Translations under genes and position numbers: made by a program
Assembly (NCBI GenBank): GCA_026225055.1
Contig: JAMFSA010000086.1
Span: forward strand, 80,765 to 144,764
Direction of reading: 5' to 3'
Length of the DNA stretch: 64,000 bases
Source: Mucilaginibacter xinganensis
Lineage (GTDB): Bacteria > Bacteroidota > Bacteroidia > Sphingobacteriales > Sphingobacteriaceae
In this document: positions 26,359-34,308 of the stretch, one piece after another
Layout: each line of letters starts with the position of its first letter
Numbering within the stretch: position 1 is the first letter of the stretch
Notes under the pieces: generated by a model
What the model was told of the DNA's origin: nothing
The model's input: the letters and a program-made list of their open reading frames with translations, nothing else
Databases searched by the model: none

Positions 26359-27528
26359 CTACACGGAGTTTTTAGATGATACCGCTTCAACAGGCAACTG
26401 CACCTCCGGATAATATTTCTTAATGGATTTGATCAATCCGGTTAAATCTCCTTGCACATATTTGTAGCTGTCGCCTATTTTTATTTGGGAGTATTTTCTG
26501 TGTTTCAAATTTGTGGCTATAAGTGGGTACAGCGCAGCGTCAATCAGCCTGATACGGCCTTTGCTCATCACCAGCAATATGTCGGCGGGGTTAGTGGCGA
26601 AGAAGGCATCCATCGGCTCTGTTTCCTTCTTTTTGGCGATAACGATATCTGCAGTCATGCCCATAAATAATGTGCCTGTATGTTCCCCCCAAATAGCAGC
26701 GGCAGTGCTGTTAAGCGATCGATACAATTCCATATCATGCAGCATTAGGTTTTTTTGCGCCAGGCGGATGTGATCCCAGATGTTCCATTTGCCTGTAAGG
26801 GTGGAATCGGTACCGAACAATATTTTTGTATCCAGCTTCAGTTCGCTTATCGGGGCTGTTTTGTTGAGCAGGAAATAATTAGACTCGGGGCACCAAACCA
26901 GCGCCTTAAATTGCCGGGCCTGTTCCGAGCGCATGGCAACACCGTGTATGGCTATGAGGTCGCGTTTCAGCAGGTTCCATTTTAACAGGGTGTCTATTTC
27001 TTTTTTTGCTGCGCGATCGGTGCCTTCACCTGAGTGGATCACTACCGGGAGCTTTCTTTTAAAAGGGTTATTCAATCGCAATCGCCAGTACTTATCGAAA
27101 GCTACAGAATGCAGATCGTGCTTGCGTTCATAAATATTAATGAGCTTATTTTTTATGCGTACGTTTTTACCGTGGTTAAGCACTGTTGTTACGCCGCCGA
27201 GCAGGTTTTTATACATCCCCCATTTTTCGCGCAGGGGTTGAGGAACTTTTAAAACAGCATTTATCTCCGTTTTATAATCGGCATGCAGGCGTTTGCCCCA
27301 CTCGCTGTAATTTTTGTAGATACCTGTGCCCAGCTGCGGGAACAAATTAAAATCAAGATGATCGTGCGAGTTGATCAATCCCGGGAAAACAATGGCATTT
27401 TCAAAAGTTAATCCGCTGTGGGTTTCCCCTGTCGGGGATGTTACGGCCATTATCTTTTCACCCTCAACGTTTATGTTCACGTTTTGGCCAGTATCAGCCA
27501 TTATGAGGTTATTAAGCCACATCGCCAC
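26359..27528 (-). CDS. Amidohydrolase superfamily protein (cytosine/guanine-deaminase-like)
   Basis: A 389-residue cytoplasmic metal hydrolase. It shows the N-terminal beta-sandwich plus TIM barrel of the TRZ/ATZ/deaminase group, with metal-binding HxH in INSHDHLD (about residues 54-56), a histidine in VVIHSGEG, one in AIHGVAM and the aspartate in FGTDSTLTG. The start at 27528 overlaps the end of the upstream methyltransferase gene by 17 bp, which implies coupling; an in-frame ATG at 27522 is possible too. It is in the unit driven by the minus-strand ECF-type promoter at 28281. It could deaminate or hydrolyse a small precursor of the cluster product, but the substrate is not recognisable. Confidence 0.82.
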   Translation of the reverse strand: MAMWLNNLIMADTGQNVNINVEGEKIMAVTSPTGETHSGLTFENAIVFPGLINSHDHLDFNLFPQLGTGIYKNYSEWGKRLHADYKTEINAVLKVPQPLREKWGMYKNLLGGVTTVLNHGKNVRIKNKLINIYERKHDLHSVAFDKYWRLRLNNPFKRKLPVVIHSGEGTDRAAKKEIDTLLKWNLLKRDLIAIHGVAMRSEQARQFKALVWCPESNYFLLNKTAPISELKLDTKILFGTDSTLTGKWNIWDHIRLAQKNLMLHDMELYRSLNSTAAAIWGEHTGTLFMGMTADIVIAKKKETEPMDAFFATNPADILLVMSKGRIRLIDAALYPLIATNLKHRKYSQIKIGDSYKYVQGDLTGLIKSIKKYYPEVQLPVEAVSSKNSV

Positions 27529-28261
27529 GTTTTAAATGAATACCATATATTACGGGGAAACCCTTGTATTTATTGTACACCGCCAGCGCATTTTGTTTTT
27601 CATAATAGTGTTTCATTGTTTCATCTATTATCAGTTCTTCCTGTCCGATTAAATGAAACCCATATCGCTGCAAAATCTCGACCACAATAAAAACCGGGTG
27701 CACATAGTTTTTTACGGCGATGCTTTTATGCTCATGTTTAAAAGTCCGCTGCCCGCCATAGGCTAAAATACGGGGATGAAAATCGGTGATCAAGACTTCG
27801 GCCTCCGGCTTTAATATTCTGCTCCAAGCCTCCATAGCGGCATCAATATCCTCGATATGCGCAACGGTAAGTGTGGATACGATCATATCAAACGAAGCAT
27901 CGGACACATCAGAGAAAAGATCATCGGTGATGCGCTGCACGTTTGATTCGGGGAATTTTTCTTTCAGCTTATTCAGCATCCCGGCGGACACATCAAACCC
28001 TGTTAATTCCTTCGGTTTTCTGCATAGCAATTTGGACCAGTGCCTGCCCGACCCACAGCCGATATCGGCTACCAGCTTATTACTGATATCGGTATTCCGG
28101 AGCATATTACTGAATAGCTGCTCATCCAGATCGATCATCAGGTTGCCGGGCTGGTCGTCATAATTAGCCGACCAGATGTCATACGCCTCGGCACTTCCCT
28201 TTTCAATTACGTGAGATGGGATCACATGGCTTTTAATGTAGTTTTTTATGGCTGCTATCAT
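27512..28261 (-). CDS. Class I SAM-dependent methyltransferase
   Basis: A 249-residue cytoplasmic methyltransferase. Motif I is VADIGCGSGRHW, followed by GFDVSAGML and the post-motif VSTLTVAHIED. The ATG at 28261 is chosen because the longer frame (to 28321) would start upstream of the minus-strand promoter whose -10 is at 28281-28286, while 28261 lies 19 bp after it. It is followed by the overlapping amidohydrolase gene. The acceptor is unknown; being in a regulon with two further methyltransferases and glycosyltransferases, it may modify a sugar or lipid. Confidence 0.85.
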   Translation of the reverse strand: MIAAIKNYIKSHVIPSHVIEKGSAEAYDIWSANYDDQPGNLMIDLDEQLFSNMLRNTDISNKLVADIGCGSGRHWSKLLCRKPKELTGFDVSAGMLNKLKEKFPESNVQRITDDLFSDVSDASFDMIVSTLTVAHIEDIDAAMEAWSRILKPEAEVLITDFHPRILAYGGQRTFKHEHKSIAVKNYVHPVFIVVEILQRYGFHLIGQEELIIDETMKHYYEKQNALAVYNKYKGFPVIYGIHLKRGDVA

Positions 28262-28280
28262 GGTTAACGGGTTTATTATA

Positions 28281-28309
28281 ATTACGCTAATCCTTTTGTT
28301 ACGGTTGCC
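28281..28309 (-). promoter_or_regulatory. ECF-sigma-type promoter, copy 2 (methyltransferase-amidohydrolase unit)
   Basis: On the minus strand GGCAACC (28309-28303), a 16-bp spacer and CGTAAT (28286-28281), 19 bp before the ATG at 28261. It faces away from copy 3, so this gap is a divergent promoter pair. Confidence 0.7.
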
Positions 28310-28336
28310 CAATACACACATTTATTTATGCCGGCA

Positions 28337-28365
28337 GGCAACCACCACAATTTTTGGAGCGTAAT
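28337..28365 (+). promoter_or_regulatory. ECF-sigma-type promoter, copy 3 (radical SAM operon)
   Basis: GGCAACC (28337-28343), 16-bp spacer, CGTAAT (28360-28365). Transcription from here would give a leader of about 140 bases before the first radical SAM gene, containing a strong hairpin. Confidence 0.72.
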
Positions 28366-28442
28366 TACTACAGAAGAACGATTTAGAAGTGAAAAGGGAA
28401 ATTAGTGTCGTGCTAGGAAACGTTTACTTCTGGTAAGGGGAA

Positions 28443-28488
28443 AGAGGCGGAAGGGATTTCTCATGATCCCTTCCCCACCTCTGTTTTT
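28443..28488 (+). promoter_or_regulatory. Terminator-like hairpin in the radical SAM operon leader (possible attenuator)
   Basis: AGAGG and GGAAGGGAT (28443-28457) pair with ATCCCTTCC and CCTCT (28466-28482), 14 pairs with one small internal loop, followed by GTTTTTG. It lies between promoter copy 3 and the first gene, so it could stop part of the transcripts or end a small leader RNA of about 115 bases. Confidence 0.6.
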
Positions 28489-28516
28489 GATCGTTATAGT
28501 TAAGCGTATTGTATGA
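28463..28516 (+). CDS. Possible 17-residue leader peptide
   Basis: A short frame (MIPSPPLFLIVIVKRIV) starts in the loop of the leader hairpin. Its TGA overlaps the ATG of the first radical SAM gene as ATGA, the arrangement of coupled translation. There is no homology to judge it by, and a frame this short can arise by chance. Confidence 0.3.
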   Translation: MIPSPPLFLIVIVKRIV

Positions 28517-30018
28517 ATAAAGTTTTGTTGTTTAACCCGAAAAGCGCCGAGAAGAAATACCGGATCCCGAACTCTATTTTAAACATCGCCGCCTCGGTTG
28601 ATGGCAAATATGATTGGGCCATTATTGATGGTAACTGCGAACATGATCCCATACAAAAAATAGAATCGTACCTGAACACAGGCGAGTATAAATACCTGGG
28701 CTTTACCGTAATGCCCGGTCCGCAGTTAAGGCAGGCCATTATAGCGGCAAAAGCGATTAAGGAGAATTTCCCGCATACTAAAATGATTTGGGGCGGCTAC
28801 TTTCCGTCGAACCATTCGGATTCTGTATTGTATTCGGGTTATGTTGACTTTATCATCAACGGCCCCGGCGACCATGCCTTTCCTTTGCTAATTGATGCAT
28901 TAGAAAACGATGAACCGTTTGAGTTCATCAAAAATCTGATCTATAAGGATAGTCGCGACGGCAAGATATTTAAGACAGCTAAAGAGGATCTCATCGACCA
29001 GGATTCATTGCCGCCATTGCCTTATGATAAGCTGAATAATTTTTACAACCTCACCAAGTTCCTGGGGAAAACCTATCTGGGTGAAAAGACGATGGCTTAT
29101 CACTCCAGCATTGGCTGCCCCTTTACCTGCTCTTTTTGTGCCGTGGTGCCTATTTACGAGGCGAGATGGAAGGCAAAATCAGCCCAGAACGTTTATAAGG
29201 ACGTAAAATATATCAAGGATAAATGGGGTGCGGATTCGATCGAATTTCATGATAATAACTTCTTCGTATCAGAGAAACGGGCAGTTGAGTTTTCAAGGCT
29301 GATAGCGCCCGAAAACATGACCTGGTGGGGAATGGCGCGCATTGATACCATGAGTAAATTTAAAGATTCATCATTACAAGCCATTCGCGACGCAGGTTGC
29401 AAGTGTATATTTTTTGGCGCCGAAAGTGGCAACAATGCCATTTTAGAACAAATGGACAAAGGTGGCACACAAACCGGCGACCAGATCATTGAGTTTGCGG
29501 AGCGGCTAAAGAAATTCGACATTATACCTGAATATTCCTTTGTGCTGGGCACACCCGCGCCAACACCTGAGCAGGTACAGGCGCAGATAGATTTCGAGAT
29601 AGATTTTATAAAACAGGTAAAGGCAGTGAACCCCAAAACGGAGATCATCATTTATACCTATAGCCCGGTGCCAACACCGGGATCTGAATTATATAAGCAG
29701 GTTTTGGAAAGCGGCTTCAAATTCCCACAAACTTTGGAGGACTGGATCAGCCCAGCCTGGGAAAACTTTGATCTGCGCAAAAACCCGCTTACGCCATGGT
29801 TAACACCCGAAATGATTGATAAGATAAGAAATTTTGAAACGGTACTGAACGGCGTTTATCCAACGGTTACTGATATACGCATGAGCGACTTGAAACGGAA
29901 AACGATAAGGTTATTATCAGCTATCAGGTACCGGGCAAACTTGTATCAGTACCCTTATGAAATTAAGTTTTTGCAAAGGTTTTGGAAATACCGCCAGCCG
30001 GAAATACAGGGATTTTAA
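28513..30018 (+). CDS. B12-binding-domain radical SAM protein
   Basis: A 501-residue protein. Residues about 1-150 form a Rossmann-like domain of the cobalamin-binding type, without a clear DxHxxG, and the core is the radical SAM barrel with the [4Fe-4S] cysteines C202, C206 and C209 in IGCPFTCSFC. FFGAESGNN and the C-terminal extension are typical of the BchE-like class. Such enzymes often methylate unactivated carbon or phosphorus, or rearrange rings; the substrate here is unknown. It is the first gene of a five-gene operon with two further radical SAM proteins and two methyltransferases, transcribed from the ECF-type promoter at 28337 through a structured leader. Confidence 0.88.
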   Translation: MNKVLLFNPKSAEKKYRIPNSILNIAASVDGKYDWAIIDGNCEHDPIQKIESYLNTGEYKYLGFTVMPGPQLRQAIIAAKAIKENFPHTKMIWGGYFPSNHSDSVLYSGYVDFIINGPGDHAFPLLIDALENDEPFEFIKNLIYKDSRDGKIFKTAKEDLIDQDSLPPLPYDKLNNFYNLTKFLGKTYLGEKTMAYHSSIGCPFTCSFCAVVPIYEARWKAKSAQNVYKDVKYIKDKWGADSIEFHDNNFFVSEKRAVEFSRLIAPENMTWWGMARIDTMSKFKDSSLQAIRDAGCKCIFFGAESGNNAILEQMDKGGTQTGDQIIEFAERLKKFDIIPEYSFVLGTPAPTPEQVQAQIDFEIDFIKQVKAVNPKTEIIIYTYSPVPTPGSELYKQVLESGFKFPQTLEDWISPAWENFDLRKNPLTPWLTPEMIDKIRNFETVLNGVYPTVTDIRMSDLKRKTIRLLSAIRYRANLYQYPYEIKFLQRFWKYRQPEIQGF

Positions 30019-30050
30019 ACCGAAAACCATTGAAAGCAACAGAAATAGAT

Positions 30051-30770
30051 ATGCAATATACCTCAACCAATGCCAAAACAGCATTTGAGGAACTGTATCT
30101 TAAGGTACGGAATAAAGAAGGCCGTTTATATACAGATGAAGAAGTTGCCTTGTTGCCTGATATTTACAGCATCCATCCCCATCATCATGAATGGAAGATG
30201 CGCAAGCGTTCGGCCAATCGCTTAGTAGCTTATCTGCAAAAGAAAAATAAGCCATTGAGCATATTGGAGATTGGGTGTGGCAATGGCTGGCTATCTGCCA
30301 AACTTGCTGGCTTAAAGGACACTTTAGTAACAGGTATTGATGCTAATTTACCCGAGATTGAGCAAGCCCGCAGGGTGTTCATTGATACGAGCGTGCGCTT
30401 TATATATGGCAATTTTAATGCGGACACCTTCGGCAAACATTTAAAGTTTGATGTGATCGTGTTCGCGGCATCGTTTCAGTATTTTTCATCAGCTAAGGCC
30501 ATTTTGCAGGAGGCTATGCAATTGCTGAACCCGGATGGTGAGGTGCATATACTGGATACGTACTTTTATACTACTGAGGAGGCCAAATCATCAGCCAGCA
30601 GAAGCAAGAATTATTACTCCAGTATGGGCGTTGCCGAAATGGCTTCGCATTATTTTCACCATAGCTTGGTTGGGTTGGAGGGCTTTAATTATAAGGTGTT
30701 ATTCAACCCCAATAATATGATGAACCGGCTTACAAAGAAAGATGTTTTTTACTGGGTGATGATTAAATAA
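30051..30770 (+). CDS. Class I SAM-dependent methyltransferase
   Basis: A 239-residue methyltransferase with motif I in ILEIGCGNGWLSAKL and GIDANLPEIEQA, and a later VIVFAASFQYF. The ATG at 30051 is preferred, giving a 32-bp gap after the preceding gene; the frame is open upstream to 29982, where it would overlap the radical SAM gene. It is followed immediately by the next radical SAM gene, whose GTG start abuts the stop codon. Acceptor unknown. Confidence 0.85.
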   Translation: MQYTSTNAKTAFEELYLKVRNKEGRLYTDEEVALLPDIYSIHPHHHEWKMRKRSANRLVAYLQKKNKPLSILEIGCGNGWLSAKLAGLKDTLVTGIDANLPEIEQARRVFIDTSVRFIYGNFNADTFGKHLKFDVIVFAASFQYFSSAKAILQEAMQLLNPDGEVHILDTYFYTTEEAKSSASRSKNYYSSMGVAEMASHYFHHSLVGLEGFNYKVLFNPNNMMNRLTKKDVFYWVMIK

Positions 30771-31826
30771 GTGAGGATGGGCAATCAATCGTTATATCAT
30801 ACTTTTAAGCGGTACCGCACCCTGCAAACGCACACAATAAGCGCCATGCCCATTGTGATATTGATGCCGCACAGCGCCTGCAATTGCCGTTGCGTAATGT
30901 GTGATATTTGGAAGGATAACAAAAACCTGAAACAGCTTACACCCGGTGATGTAAGCAAGCTGATGGTGTCACTTAAAAAACTGGACACGCGGAGAGTGCT
31001 GATGTCGGGCGGGGAAGCTTTGCTGAATAAGAACTTTTTTAAGTTGTGCGAGATATTGAAACGTGAAGACATAAAGATCACTTTATTGACTACCGGGCTA
31101 TCCATAAAACAGCATGCGGATAACATTTTGCAATGGGTGGATGATGTGATCGTTTCCCTCGACGGGGATGAATTGCTGCATGATGCCATACGAAATATCC
31201 CCGGCGCGTTTGCCAAAATGAGGGAAGGTATTGAGCATATCCGTGCTATCAACCCCAATTACCAAATCACAGCACGCACGGTGATACACCGTTTAAATTT
31301 CAGAAACTGGCCTGCTATAATTAAAGCGGCGAAGCAGATGGGCATTAACCAGATCAGTTTTTTACCCGCTGATGTAAGCAGCCACGCCTTTAACCGCCAA
31401 CAAGCCTGGGACGGGCAAAAACAATCGGAGATCTTGTTATCCGGTTATGAAATAACTGAACTGAATACTTTGATAGATGAAATATTGACCGACTGTAAAG
31501 ACGATTTTGAGAGCGGTTTTATAGCTGAAAGCCCGGCTAAGTTTAAGGATATATATAATTACTACGCAGCTTTTTATGGTTTGAATGAATTCCCCTTTAA
31601 AAAATGCAATGCGCCTTGGGTGTCGGTAGTTATTGAGGCTGATGGCAGCGTTAAACCCTGCTTTTTTATGGATAGCATTGGCAATATTGCCGATACCGAT
31701 TTGGCAAGCGCGTTGAATAGTAAGGAGGCTATCAGCTTCAGAAAATCGCTCGATACCAGCGGGCACCCTACCTGTGTAAAATGCGTTTGCTCGCTTAATT
31801 TATCACCCTTAACCAATGTTGCTTAA
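30771..31826 (+). CDS. Radical SAM protein with C-terminal cysteines (SPASM/twitch-like)
   Basis: A 351-residue radical SAM enzyme. The cluster cysteines are C37, C41 and C44 in ACNCRCVMCDIW. The C-terminal part has KCNAPWVSVVIEADGSVKPC and later CVKCVC, resembling a SPASM or twitch auxiliary-cluster domain. SPASM proteins often modify peptides, but some act on sugars or cofactors, and no precursor-peptide gene is seen here. The GTG at 30771 directly follows the upstream stop; an ATG two codons later (30777) is an alternative. It is in the middle of the five-gene operon and 3 bp before the next radical SAM gene. Confidence 0.86.
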   Translation: MRMGNQSLYHTFKRYRTLQTHTISAMPIVILMPHSACNCRCVMCDIWKDNKNLKQLTPGDVSKLMVSLKKLDTRRVLMSGGEALLNKNFFKLCEILKREDIKITLLTTGLSIKQHADNILQWVDDVIVSLDGDELLHDAIRNIPGAFAKMREGIEHIRAINPNYQITARTVIHRLNFRNWPAIIKAAKQMGINQISFLPADVSSHAFNRQQAWDGQKQSEILLSGYEITELNTLIDEILTDCKDDFESGFIAESPAKFKDIYNYYAAFYGLNEFPFKKCNAPWVSVVIEADGSVKPCFFMDSIGNIADTDLASALNSKEAISFRKSLDTSGHPTCVKCVCSLNLSPLTNVA

Positions 31827-31829
31827 GCT

Positions 31830-33299
31830 ATGGATAAATTGAATAACATACTTTTTAGCCATTCCTATTTTTTACGGTTCGATCCTAAACAATGGTCGCT
31901 GGGCCTGCCTTACGCGCCGCTAGGTACTTTATATGCCGCGGCGGTAATGCGTGGTAATGGCTATGACGTTTCGCTATGCGATACAATGTTTGCTAACGGA
32001 CCGGAAACCGTATTGCCCTCCATCCAACAAACACAACCTGGCTTTTTTGTACTATTTGATGATGGTTTTAACTACCTCACCAAAATGTGCCTCACCAATA
32101 TGCGCGAGGCGGCTTTTACCATGTGCAAAATGGCAAAAGCAAATGGCTGCACGGTGATTGTATCCAGCTCTGATTCAACCGACAGGTATGCACAGTATCT
32201 TAATGAAGGCGCAGATTTTGTGATCATCGGCGAAGCGGAGCAAACGTTATTGGAACTGGTAAATACATTAAAAAGTGACGGCGATCATCAAAATATAAAT
32301 GGTATCGCTTATTTAAAAGATGGCTCGCCACATAAAACATTGGGGCGCCCGGTTTTAAAGGACCTGGATAGCCTGCCCCTGCCCGCCTGGGATTTAGTGG
32401 ATATAAAACCTTATCGCGATAGCTGGATGAGGAACGCCGGTTATTTTTCGGTGAATATGAGCACTACGCGAGGCTGCCCGTTTAAGTGCAACTGGTGCGC
32501 CAAGCCTATTTATGGTAACAGGTATAACTCACGCAGTCCGCAGCATGTGGTTACCGAGCTGCTGTTGTTAAAGCATTTATTTAACATGGACCACGTATGG
32601 TTTTGCGATGATATTTTTGGTTTGAAACCCGATTGGGCCATTGAGTTTGCACGATTGGTAGAAAAGGAAAACCTGCATTTTAGGTATAAGATCCAATCGC
32701 GCGCCGACCTATTACTGGAAGAAGAAACCGTTCATGCTTTAGCCTCATCGGGTTGTGAAAACGCGTGGATAGGTGCTGAAAGTGGTTCGCAAAAAATATT
32801 GGATGCCATGGATAAAGGCATTACAGTAGAGCAGATCGGCATCGCTACCAATTTGATGAAAGCACAAGGCATTAAGCCATCATTCTTTATACAGTTTGGA
32901 TATCCGGGTGAAATGAAAGAAGATATCGACCAGACAATTAAAATGATCAATTCGTTACTGCCCTATGAGATAGGTATCTCGATATCCTACCCATTACCCG
33001 GCACCAAATTCTACGAAAAAGTAAAAGCTGATCTGGTTAAAAAAACCAACTGGACGGATTCTGATGAGATGGCACTGATGTTCAGCAATACCTTCGCGCC
33101 AGCCTATTACAAGCAGCTGCATAAATACGTGCACCAAAATTACCATGCGCATCTGGCTAAATATAACCTGAAGCAATTTATCAATGATCCGCTGCGGTCG
33201 AATCTGGTATTATTAAAAAAAGCTGCATCCGTAGTGTACCGTATCCCGGCTATGTTCATCGCCATGAAGAAATTGAAACAACTGGAAAAGATAGCATGA
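31830..33299 (+). CDS. B12-binding-domain radical SAM protein, second copy
   Basis: A 489-residue BchE-like protein. The N-terminal Rossmann-type cobalamin-binding region spans about residues 1-150 (PLGTLYAAAVMRGNGYDV, DFVIIGEAEQTL). The radical SAM barrel has C216, C220 and C223 in TTRGCPFKCNWC. It differs clearly from the protein encoded at 28513, so the two are not a recent duplication. Its stop overlaps the ATG of the next methyltransferase gene by four bases (ATGA). Chemistry is inferred to be a B12-dependent radical methylation or rearrangement; the substrate is unknown. Confidence 0.88.
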   Translation: MDKLNNILFSHSYFLRFDPKQWSLGLPYAPLGTLYAAAVMRGNGYDVSLCDTMFANGPETVLPSIQQTQPGFFVLFDDGFNYLTKMCLTNMREAAFTMCKMAKANGCTVIVSSSDSTDRYAQYLNEGADFVIIGEAEQTLLELVNTLKSDGDHQNINGIAYLKDGSPHKTLGRPVLKDLDSLPLPAWDLVDIKPYRDSWMRNAGYFSVNMSTTRGCPFKCNWCAKPIYGNRYNSRSPQHVVTELLLLKHLFNMDHVWFCDDIFGLKPDWAIEFARLVEKENLHFRYKIQSRADLLLEEETVHALASSGCENAWIGAESGSQKILDAMDKGITVEQIGIATNLMKAQGIKPSFFIQFGYPGEMKEDIDQTIKMINSLLPYEIGISISYPLPGTKFYEKVKADLVKKTNWTDSDEMALMFSNTFAPAYYKQLHKYVHQNYHAHLAKYNLKQFINDPLRSNLVLLKKAASVVYRIPAMFIAMKKLKQLEKIA

Positions 33300-34120
33300 T
33301 GGAAAGCATTGAATTACCTGTTAACGAAAAGATGGCTGCAAGGGCGTTTAGTCGCCAGGCACCGCTGTTTGATGATATATATGCCGGTAATACCATTATC
33401 AGCTATAAAAGGTGGCGGGTAAGGTCGCATGCGTTGAATCATTTACAAGAACAGGGTAGCATATTGGAGTTAAACTGTGGTACAGGTGAAGATGCATTAT
33501 TTTTTGCGCAAAATGGGTTTAAAGTACACGGCACGGATCTATCAACCGGGATGCTGGAGCAGTTTGGCAAAAAAACATCCGGTCATAGTAATAGGGTAAG
33601 TTTTGAGCAATGCTCATTTACGGAGCTTGGCACATTACAGAATAAAGGGCCGTATGATATGATATTCTCCAATTTCGGTGGATTGAATTGCACCGGGGAG
33701 TTGGATAAGGTATTGGCATCATTTGATAGTTTATTAAAACCGGGTGGTGTAGCTACGCTGGTTATTATATCTAAATTTTGCCTTTGGGAAACATTGCTGG
33801 TTTTTAAGGGAAAGTTTAGAACTGCTTTCAGGCGGTTCTTCAGTAGTAAAGGCAGAAAGGCGCGTGTGGAGAGTGAATATTTTAAGTGCTGGTATTATAA
33901 TCCAGGATATGTGAAGGATAAACTGGGCGATAAGTTTGAGCTATGGGATATTGAGGGCCTTTGCACCATTGTACCGCCATCCTATATTGAAAATTTCGCG
34001 GAGAAGCGTCCATTGCTTTATCGTTTTTTAGTGAAGCAGGAGAACAGGTTTAAGAGTAGCTGGCCGTGGAAGTTTGTGGGGGATTATTATGTTATATCGT
34101 TGAGGAAGAAGCTGATTTGA
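33296..34120 (+). CDS. Class I SAM-dependent methyltransferase
   Basis: A 274-residue methyltransferase, last gene of the radical SAM operon. Motif I is ILELNCGTGEDALFFA with VHGTDLSTGML; the GGLNCTGELDKVL and LLKPGGVATLV segments follow. The C-terminal third is longer than in small-molecule methyltransferases and rich in basic and aromatic residues (FRRFFSSKGRKARVE), perhaps for a membrane or lipid-linked acceptor. It is coupled to the preceding gene by a 4-bp overlap. A palindromic repeat follows it. Confidence 0.85.
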   Translation: MMESIELPVNEKMAARAFSRQAPLFDDIYAGNTIISYKRWRVRSHALNHLQEQGSILELNCGTGEDALFFAQNGFKVHGTDLSTGMLEQFGKKTSGHSNRVSFEQCSFTELGTLQNKGPYDMIFSNFGGLNCTGELDKVLASFDSLLKPGGVATLVIISKFCLWETLLVFKGKFRTAFRRFFSSKGRKARVESEYFKCWYYNPGYVKDKLGDKFELWDIEGLCTIVPPSYIENFAEKRPLLYRFLVKQENRFKSSWPWKFVGDYYVISLRKKLI

Positions 34121-34138
34121 AGATATGTTTCTCCAGGT

Positions 34139-34221
34139 GTCATTGCGAGGAGGAACGACGTGGCAACCTCGTCGCGTTTATATGCGTGCGACGAGGTTGC
34201 CGCGCTATCGCTCGCAATGAC
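34139..34221. repeat. Intergenic palindromic element (GTCATTGCGAG type)
   Basis: GTCATTGCGAG (34139-34149) is inverted at 34211-34221, and an inner perfect stem GCAACCTCGTCGC/GCGACGAGGTTGC lies between them. It resembles the 150 and 26256 elements in layout but differs in sequence. Confidence 0.7.
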
Positions 34222-34308
34222 ATGAAGGATTAGCATGGTTGATCTGCATAATTAGAGATTGCTTCATACCTCAGCATGACAAAGGGAAAAGGAAAAACAT
34301 TTTTATAT

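Noticed and set aside
28262..28321. 20-residue upstream extension of the methyltransferase
   Set aside because: Its start codon lies upstream of the minus-strand promoter and the segment has no family similarity.
29982..30050. Upstream start of the second methyltransferase, overlapping the radical SAM gene by 37 bp
   Set aside because: The extra residues are proline-rich and unlike the family; the ATG at 30051 gives a normal start.
34162..34190. A seventh GGCAACC-N16-CGTGCG match
   Set aside because: It lies in the inner stem of a palindromic repeat, its sequence is dictated by the palindrome, and no plus-strand gene follows it.
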